Origin: Micromonospora sp. KC213
GTDB taxonomy: Bacteria; Actinomycetota; Actinomycetes; Mycobacteriales; Micromonosporaceae
DNA length: 39,342 bases
Assembly: GCF_004348325.1 (NCBI RefSeq)
Contig: NZ_SMKF01000035.1
Span: forward strand, 1-39,342
Direction of reading: 5' to 3'
Under the pieces are notes generated by a model. It saw nothing but the letters and a program-made list of their open reading frames with translations, made no database searches and was not told where the DNA came from. This document shows positions 34,013-39,342 of the stretch, one piece after another. The position numbers and the translations under genes were made by a program. How positions within the stretch are numbered: the first letter of the stretch is position 1; each line of letters starts with the position of its first letter.

Positions 34013-34165
34013 GTGCGGGGCTGGCGGAGCCGCAAGCCGTGGATCTTCGACAACGATGCCGTAGAGGAAGCGTTCGGACGCGCCGGCAACGTCGCCACGC
34101 GCCTCGCCATCGGATGGGAACAGCACCTCCAGAGCCTGCCCCGTCCGTGGACAACTCCGGATTGA
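34013..34165 (+). pseudogene. Short coding-like fragment, unknown family
   Basis: From GTG 34013 the frame reads MRGWRSRKPWIFDNDAVEEA and ends WEQHLQSLPRPWTTPD, 50 residues, with strong third-position GC. There is no ribosome site, and the codon pattern also continues upstream of the GTG, so it is more likely the 3' end of a lost gene than a complete one. It lies beside the ISL3 remnant. Confidence 0.3.
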
Positions 34166-34237
34166 TCCTCCGCCCCGCTCCCGTGGGGATCCGTCAGACG
34201 CCTTCCTGACGGCATCGGGACAGCTTGGCATTTATGA

Positions 34238-34516
34238 ACGCTTGACTACGGTGAAGAGCCAGGCGGCCCGCGGGCTGGACACGCTACGCGGCCTTCAGCG
34301 CCGATCTGGCTGCTGGCCGGGTTCTACGGTGATGGCGTCGCCGGCCTCAGACTGCCTGGGCTGGCCGGGGATGAGATTTGGTTGATCGCCGACGTCACCG
34401 AGCTCGACTCGTACATCTTCCTGCTCTGCGCGGGCCTGGCCCTCGGTGCGGTGATGGCGCAGGCGGCGAAGACCGTCATACAGGCGGCGCCGCCTCCGGC
34501 TTCGGCAATCGCGTGA
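34238..34516 (+). pseudogene. Coding-like fragment with a membrane helix, unknown family
   Basis: An open frame with no start codon in its early part reads PIWLLAGFYGDGVAGLRLPG, then DEIWLIADVTELDSYIFLLCAGLALGAVMAQAAK, and stops at TGA 34514-34516. It shows strong third-position GC and one hydrophobic segment. It begins near the possible ISL3 end at 34260. It is probably the tail of a gene disrupted by that element. No homologous family was recognised. Confidence 0.3.
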
Positions 34517-34599
34517 TCCGGTAGGCGTTCACCACACCGTGACCTTCGAAATCGCGGTGACCTTCCGTTCCACACGTGGCGGCGGTTGCGGCAAACGCG

Positions 34600-34636
34600 A
34601 GCGGGCGGCCGGGGAATCTCGCCCCGGCCGCCCGCT
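34600..34636 (-). terminator. 15-bp perfect-stem terminator
   Basis: AGCGGGCGGCCGGGG (34600-34614) pairs perfectly with CCCCGGCCGCCCGCT (34622-34636) around a 7-base loop. It begins 27 bases after the stop of the secreted protein gene on the minus strand and should terminate its transcript. It also marks the boundary between the decayed island and the following intact genes. Confidence 0.75.
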
Positions 34637-34662
34637 GCGGTTCAGTACCCGGTCCTACGCGC

Positions 34663-35073
34663 TCACGCGTACGAGGTGACGATAAACGCGCCGCAGCTGC
34701 CAGAAATGATCTTCCGGTCGCCGTAGTCGCCCAGGCAAACCGTGAAGTCGAACCGGGTTCCCTCGGGCATGTTGATCACCCTGCTGGTGGAGGTGCCCTT
34801 GCCCTGGTGTGCCCAGAGGTACTCCCAGCCCTTGTCGTTGTCAAAGCGGTTGTACTTCATGACGACGGAGTGCCCGTCGGCCTTGTCGTCGTAGGCATGC
34901 AGCAGCTCCTTGCCGCTCACGTAGTCGTGCGTGAAGTCGGCGTGCCCATCCGAGCAGACGTTCGTGCAGTTGGTGCCGTCGCGGCCCGGGTCCGCGGCGG
35001 CCGGGCCGGCGGTCAGTACGCCGAAGGCGGCCACCAGGCCGAGGACGGATGCGGCCTTGTGCAGCAGTGTCAA
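34663..35073 (-). CDS. Small secreted cysteine-containing protein
   Basis: A 136-residue precursor. TTG at 35073 is the best start: GGGGAG lies 5 bases upstream and a signal peptide begins at once (LHKAASVLGLVAAFGVLTAGPAAA, cleavage before DPGRDG). The mature protein of about 110 residues has four cysteines (NCTNVC, VCLGDYG, GSCGAF), enough for two disulfides, and a pattern of beta strands (SVVMKYNRFD, WEYLWAHQG, TRFDFTVCLG). No family was recognised. An AT-rich segment at 35160-35215 probably holds its promoter. A strong hairpin follows its stop. Confidence 0.65.
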   Translation of the reverse strand: MTLLHKAASVLGLVAAFGVLTAGPAAADPGRDGTNCTNVCSDGHADFTHDYVSGKELLHAYDDKADGHSVVMKYNRFDNDKGWEYLWAHQGKGTSTSRVINMPEGTRFDFTVCLGDYGDRKIISGSCGAFIVTSYA

Positions 35074-35376
35074 GGAAACTCCCCGTGTCAATGTGATCCG
35101 CGGGCGGCGGCAGGCCACGAGGGTCCGCGCATGCGCCGTCCGCGGCATGGGTGCGGAGAAATTAGCCATGATCTTGACAGGGATGCAAATCTTCTTCACA
35201 TTGCCATCACATTTCTGGAGCCGGCCGGCCGCGTTCTTTGCGGCGGCGATGGCCATCGACCGCATGCCGGCGGCCCTGACTTGCACCAATGCGCCAACCC
35301 CGACCCCGGAAGCGCCGCAGCTGCGGTGACCGGGCAAGGGATCGTGCGCGTGTCGCCCCTTGGAGCCCGGTGACGG
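35074..35376. other. Intergenic stretch with probable promoter of the secreted protein gene
   Basis: No gene is supported in these 303 bases. The segment 35160-35215 is clearly more AT-rich than its surroundings. On the minus strand it contains TTGCAT followed after 17 bases by CTAATT, a weak promoter match. The transcript would have a leader of about 85 bases before the TTG start. Confidence 0.35.
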
Positions 35377-35724
35377 CTACATCGGCAGGGCGTCGGCCAC
35401 CTGCAGCTGTAGCCCGTTCGCGCACACGTTGGCCCCGATGTGCAGGCTGCCGTGCACCTCCACCCAGGCTCCGGGGCGGACGACAGCCGGGTCTCCGCCG
35501 AGGAGGGTGTAGCTGCCCCAGTCAGTGCGAAGGACGCGACAGTTCATGCCCACCTGCTGGACCATGCCCCGGAGGGTGATCCCCCTGACCGAGGCGACCG
35601 ACTGGCCCGAACCGGCGACGGTGAGGGACGCCGCGGACGCGGACTGCCCGGGCAGGACGACGAGGAGCGCCGCAACGCCGAGGGCGACGCCGGCCGGGAC
35701 GCGGAGCAGCCTACGCATCTGCAT
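35377..35724 (-). CDS. Small secreted OB-fold-like protein
   Basis: A 115-residue precursor from ATG 35724 (an ATG two codons later is equally possible). The signal peptide is RRLLRVPAGVALGVAALLVVLPGQSASAA. The mature part (GMVQQVGMNCRVLRTDWGSYTLLGG, then PGAWVEVHGSLHIGANVCANG) has two cysteines. Its strand pattern, with xCxVLRTDxGxYxLLGG and VxVxGxL, resembles small bacterial OB-fold proteins such as the DUF5818 type. The function is unknown. It probably has an independent promoter. Confidence 0.65.
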   Translation of the reverse strand: MQMRRLLRVPAGVALGVAALLVVLPGQSASAASLTVAGSGQSVASVRGITLRGMVQQVGMNCRVLRTDWGSYTLLGGDPAVVRPGAWVEVHGSLHIGANVCANGLQLQVADALPM

Positions 35725-35953
35725 GTGTCGAAGTGTTACCGGTGGCTCACGGCTAGGTCAAGCCCTCGGCGCATCCACATTGGAGGGACGCGGGAGCCTA
35801 GAGCGCCGCCGACACCGAGCGCAAGCACCTGTCACTCGAGTCACACATTGGTGTTGATTCGATTACCAGATGTCACGATGATGGCAAAGATCGACAGGTG
35901 GCCATGTCCCGGCTCCGGTCTCAGGCGTCGGCCACCATCGAACGGGGAGGAAC

Positions 35954-38900
35954 ATGTCCATCAGCACAAGAGTGGCCCGCGCCCTGTTAGCGGTGACCCT
36001 GACGGGCTCACTCGTCGTCGCGACGCCCACCGCGAGCTCGGCCGCGGTCACGGGCTCGCCCGATCGCTCGCCCTCCGACAACCAGGTCACACTCATCACC
36101 GGCGACCGGCTCACCGTCAGCGAAGACGGCCAGGTCGTCGTCGAGCACGATCCGGAACGCAGCGGCGTACGGTTCACCAACTACCGCCGGGACGGAAACA
36201 CCTACGTCCTCCCGTCCGACGCGCTGCCCGCGTTGACCGCCGGCAAGCTGGATCACGAACTGTTCAACGTGACCGCGCTGCTCGCCGCCGGCCACGGCAC
36301 CAACGGCAGCGGCCTCCCGCTCATCGTGACGTACGCGCCGACCGGTGAGGCGGCAACCCGTGGCTACCTCGCCGCCGGTGGCGCCACCGTCGGCCGCGAG
36401 CTGTCCAGCGTGGACAGCCTCGCCGCCAAAACCGACCACGACAGCACAGCCGACCTGTGGCTTGAGTTGACCACCGCCGTCTCGCAGGGACGGGCGCTGC
36501 GCCCCGCGGTGAGCCGGGTGTGGCTGGACCGGCTGCGGGAGACGGCGCTCGACGTCAGCGTTCCGCAGGTGGGCGCACCCGCCGCCTGGGCAGCCGGCTA
36601 CGACGGCACCGGCGTGAAGGTTGCCGTTCTGGACACCGGCATCGACGCCACCCACCCCGACCTGGCCAATGCCGTCGTCGCCGCACAGAACTTCACCACC
36701 GACCCCGACGCCCGCGACCTCAACGGCCACGGCACCCACGTGGCCTCGACCATCGCGGGCACCGGCGCGGCGTCGCAGGGCGCGAACCGGGGCGTGGCGT
36801 CGGGAGCCAAGCTACTCAACGGCAAAGTTTGCGACGCCTCCGGCTACTGCCCCGACTCGGCCGTGATCGCCGGAATGGAATGGGCGGTGGCCCAGGGCGC
36901 CGACGTCGTCAACCTGAGCCTCGGCGGCCGCGACCGGCCCGGCATCGACCCGCTGGAGCAGGCGGTGAACGAGCTGACCGCCAGCAGCGGCACGATCTTC
37001 GTCATCGCGGCCGGCAACGACGGCGCGGACGAGGCAGTCGGCTCGCCCGGCAGCGCGGACGCGGCGCTGACCGTGGGCGCCGTGGACGGCTCGAACAACC
37101 TGGCGAGCTTCTCCAGCCGGGGCCCGCGCCCGGATGACGCGGCAATCAAGCCGGACATCACCGCACCCGGCGTGAACATCACCGCGGCCCGCAGCTCCAC
37201 CGCTCCGATCGGCACCCCGGGCGCGCCGTACATCGACAACAGCGGCACGTCGATGGCGACGCCGCACGTGGCGGGCGCCGCGGCCGTTCTCGCGCAGCGC
37301 CACCCGACCTGGTCGCCGACGCAGATCAAGGCGGCCCTGATGGGTTCGGCCGCACGCCACCCGGCGCAGGGGGTCTTCGCGCAGGGAGCCGGGCGGCTCG
37401 ACGTCGCGCGGAGCGTCCAGCAACCGGTGGTCGCCGACCCGCCCAGCCTGAGCCTCGGCCGGCAGCAGTGGCCGCACGGCGACGACCCGGTGCTCACCAG
37501 GACGGTCACCTATCGCAACCACGGCACCAGCCCGCTGACCCTGAACCTCGCGCTGACCACGTCCGGGCCGGGCGGCGGCGCGGCCCCGGCCGGCATGTTC
37601 ACCCTCAGCGCCAGTTCGGTGACAGTCCCCGCTGGCGGCCAGGCGTCCGTACAGCTCACCACGGACACCAGGGTCACCGCCCCGGACGGGTACCACACCG
37701 GGTACCTCACCGCCACCGGCCCGAGCGTGCTGGTCAGCACGCCGTTCGCGGTGGACCGGGCGGTGGAGGCGTACGACCTGACGCTGCAGCACCTCGACCG
37801 CGCGGGCAACCCCACCACGGCGTACTTCGGCCTGGTCCAGAGCGCCGACGGCAGCAGGGTCTGGATCGTGGGCGGCCCCGGTCCGGTCACCGTGCCGCGG
37901 GTGCCCGCCGGCGCGTACCTGGTGACCAGCGCGGTGTACGGCGGCGGCCCGGCCGGACCGGAGACCACGGTGCTGGCCGCGCCACGGGTGGAGATGAACC
38001 AGGCACGCAGCCTGGTCATGGACGCCAGACTGGCCCAGCCGGTCAGCGTTTCCGTGCCGGACCCGCAGGCCAGCGTCATGATGACCGAAGTCGGCGTGCA
38101 GATGAACGGCAGCGGGGAGAGCGCCTACTACACCCAGCGTGTCGGATCCGGGACGACCTACATCGGGCAACTCGGCAGCCAGTACGTGTGGGGCTCCTTC
38201 TCCAAGGTCGGCTTCACGGTGGCCCGACCCGGCCCGGGCGGCGGCTCGTTCAACTCGCCCCGGGTCTACCACCTGGCCTGGTTCACCGACCAGCGCCTAC
38301 CGACCGGCTTCAACCGGACGGTGGCCAGCAGCGATCTGGCCACCGTGGAGACCCACTACGCCGGGCACATCCCCGGGACGGTGGGGACCAAGGCCGCGTA
38401 CGCGCACCCCGGCGGCACGTTGTACGGCACCCAGGTCGGCCACGTGGCGGGTGTCGGGTTGTCGTTCAGCCTCCCGTTCTCGCGCACCGAGGTGTACAAC
38501 ACCGACGGCGGCATCCGGTGGCACTCGGCCTTCCTGGAATCGACCTACTACCTCGGGCCGGGCATCAACTACCTGAACTCCGGTGTGAAGACGTACACCG
38601 GCGGCGCCACCTCGCAGGAGACCTGGAACAGGCCGGTGTACGGCCCGGCCTTCACCTCGTCGATCTACAACGACAACTGGGTGACCCGCACCGGCAACGT
38701 CATCACCGCCAATGTGCCCTTGTTCGGCGACGGCGACGGCCACGCGGGTCTGCCGGATCCGGCGACGACAAGCGGGACCTTGGTGCTCAAGCGCAACGGC
38801 GTCACCATCGGTGAACTGGCCAACCCGGCGTACGAATGGAGACGGTTCACCGTGCCGGCCGGCAACGCCACGTACCGGCTGGAAGCGACGGTGGAGCGGG

Positions 38901-39310
38901 CAGCGCCGGTGACACTGTCCACCAAGGTGAGCGCGGCCTGGACGTTCATCTCGGACACGGTGTCCCCGACGGCGAAGCTGCGGCTGCCGTTGTGGGCGGT
39001 GACGTTCAGCCCGAGCCTCGACGCCCAGAGCACCGCGCCGGCCGGTACCACCTTCGTCATCCCGCTCAGCGCGTCCGCGCAGCCGGCGTCGGCGACCAGC
39101 ACCCTGCGCAGCCTGACCGTCGACTACTCGGTCAACGACGGCGCCACCTGGCAGAGCGCCACGGTGAACGCGACGAACGGCGTCGGCACGGCCAGCGTGA
39201 CCCACCCGAACACCACCGGGTTCGTGTCACTGCGGGCTCGCGCGGAGGACCAGGCCGGCAACGTCGTCGAGCAGACCGTGATCCGGGCCTACCGGATGGC
39301 GCCCGCCTGA
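35954..39310 (+). CDS. Secreted subtilisin-family (S8) serine protease
   Basis: A 1118-residue exported protease. The signal peptide covers residues 1 to about 31 (VARALLAVTLTGSLVVATPTASSAA). A propeptide-like region of about 170 residues precedes the S8 domain with the triad D227 (VAVLDTGID), H259 (DLNGHGTH) and S433 (NSGTSMATPHVAG), plus the oxyanion N354 (AAGND). Residues about 490-600 resemble an Fn3-like beta domain (LTLNLALTTSG, SVTVPAGGQASVQL). The remaining 500 residues are beta-rich with no recognised domain. The ATG has GGGGAGG 2-5 bases upstream. The protein ends intact at TGA. It is likely an extracellular nutritional or processing protease. Confidence 0.93.
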   Translation: MSISTRVARALLAVTLTGSLVVATPTASSAAVTGSPDRSPSDNQVTLITGDRLTVSEDGQVVVEHDPERSGVRFTNYRRDGNTYVLPSDALPALTAGKLDHELFNVTALLAAGHGTNGSGLPLIVTYAPTGEAATRGYLAAGGATVGRELSSVDSLAAKTDHDSTADLWLELTTAVSQGRALRPAVSRVWLDRLRETALDVSVPQVGAPAAWAAGYDGTGVKVAVLDTGIDATHPDLANAVVAAQNFTTDPDARDLNGHGTHVASTIAGTGAASQGANRGVASGAKLLNGKVCDASGYCPDSAVIAGMEWAVAQGADVVNLSLGGRDRPGIDPLEQAVNELTASSGTIFVIAAGNDGADEAVGSPGSADAALTVGAVDGSNNLASFSSRGPRPDDAAIKPDITAPGVNITAARSSTAPIGTPGAPYIDNSGTSMATPHVAGAAAVLAQRHPTWSPTQIKAALMGSAARHPAQGVFAQGAGRLDVARSVQQPVVADPPSLSLGRQQWPHGDDPVLTRTVTYRNHGTSPLTLNLALTTSGPGGGAAPAGMFTLSASSVTVPAGGQASVQLTTDTRVTAPDGYHTGYLTATGPSVLVSTPFAVDRAVEAYDLTLQHLDRAGNPTTAYFGLVQSADGSRVWIVGGPGPVTVPRVPAGAYLVTSAVYGGGPAGPETTVLAAPRVEMNQARSLVMDARLAQPVSVSVPDPQASVMMTEVGVQMNGSGESAYYTQRVGSGTTYIGQLGSQYVWGSFSKVGFTVARPGPGGGSFNSPRVYHLAWFTDQRLPTGFNRTVASSDLATVETHYAGHIPGTVGTKAAYAHPGGTLYGTQVGHVAGVGLSFSLPFSRTEVYNTDGGIRWHSAFLESTYYLGPGINYLNSGVKTYTGGATSQETWNRPVYGPAFTSSIYNDNWVTRTGNVITANVPLFGDGDGHAGLPDPATTSGTLVLKRNGVTIGELANPAYEWRRFTVPAGNATYRLEATVERAAPVTLSTKVSAAWTFISDTVSPTAKLRLPLWAVTFSPSLDAQSTAPAGTTFVIPLSASAQPASATSTLRSLTVDYSVNDGATWQSATVNATNGVGTASVTHPNTTGFVSLRARAEDQAGNVVEQTVIRAYRMAPA

Positions 39311-39342
39311 CCGGCGTCCGTCCAGCGCCCCACCGCCCCGTC

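Noticed and set aside
1..39342. CRISPR arrays, tRNA or rRNA genes, integrase and attachment sites
   Set aside because: No regularly spaced repeats, cloverleaf-like sequences or recombinase motifs were seen on reading both strands; a tool-based scan would be more sensitive.

Overview
This is a high-GC actinomycete chromosome segment, most likely from Micromonospora or a relative in Micromonosporaceae. The reasons are the strong G/C third-codon bias, the many GTG starts, the MsiK-type sugar ABC operon without its own ATPase, and the AA10, GH43 and ricin-lectin genes typical of a soil polysaccharide degrader. The genus is inferred from style, not from a search. No tRNA, rRNA, CRISPR array, integrase or phage gene was seen.

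Left part (1-21.6 kb) is dense, orderly core-type DNA. It holds the end of a ricin-type lectin protein, a retinol-saturase/CrtI-like oxidoreductase with a divergent TetR regulator and a dyad operator, a small DinB-like protein, a MoxR AAA+ ATPase/VWA pair, and a sensor kinase-response regulator-membrane protein set. Two divergent aldo/keto reductases, a membrane-anchored AA10 lytic polysaccharide monooxygenase and a DUF4153/DUF4173 membrane protein follow. Next comes a xylan/arabinoxylan cluster: LacI regulator, two permeases and a lipoprotein binding protein on the minus strand, and a divergent GH43 beta-xylosidase. The shared promoter region of that cluster carries a GAAACTTTC box like those known from Streptomyces xylanase promoters.

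Middle part (21.7-34.6 kb) looks like an accessory stress/membrane island that has been rearranged repeatedly. It begins at a SigE-family sigma gene cut after about 22 codons. It carries a DUF5994 gene and a decayed second copy, a LapA-domain protein, BrkB and AI-2E-type membrane proteins, an IS3 element with terminal repeats but an internal deletion, and a decapitated LuxR gene beside it. A three-histidine-box fatty acid desaturase faces a HisKA_3 sensor kinase/NarL-type regulator pair. Their 108-bp intergene has two outward promoters and an 18-bp perfect palindrome. That layout recalls the DesKR membrane-fluidity system of Bacillus. Downstream are an interrupted small ORF coupled to a GAF/SpoIIE phosphatase, an ISL3 remnant and several gene fragments.

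Right part (34.6-39.3 kb) has two small secreted proteins on the minus strand and a 1118-residue secreted subtilisin-family protease. Strong GC hairpins lie at 6862-6905, 12044-12077, 15321-15357 and 34600-34636.
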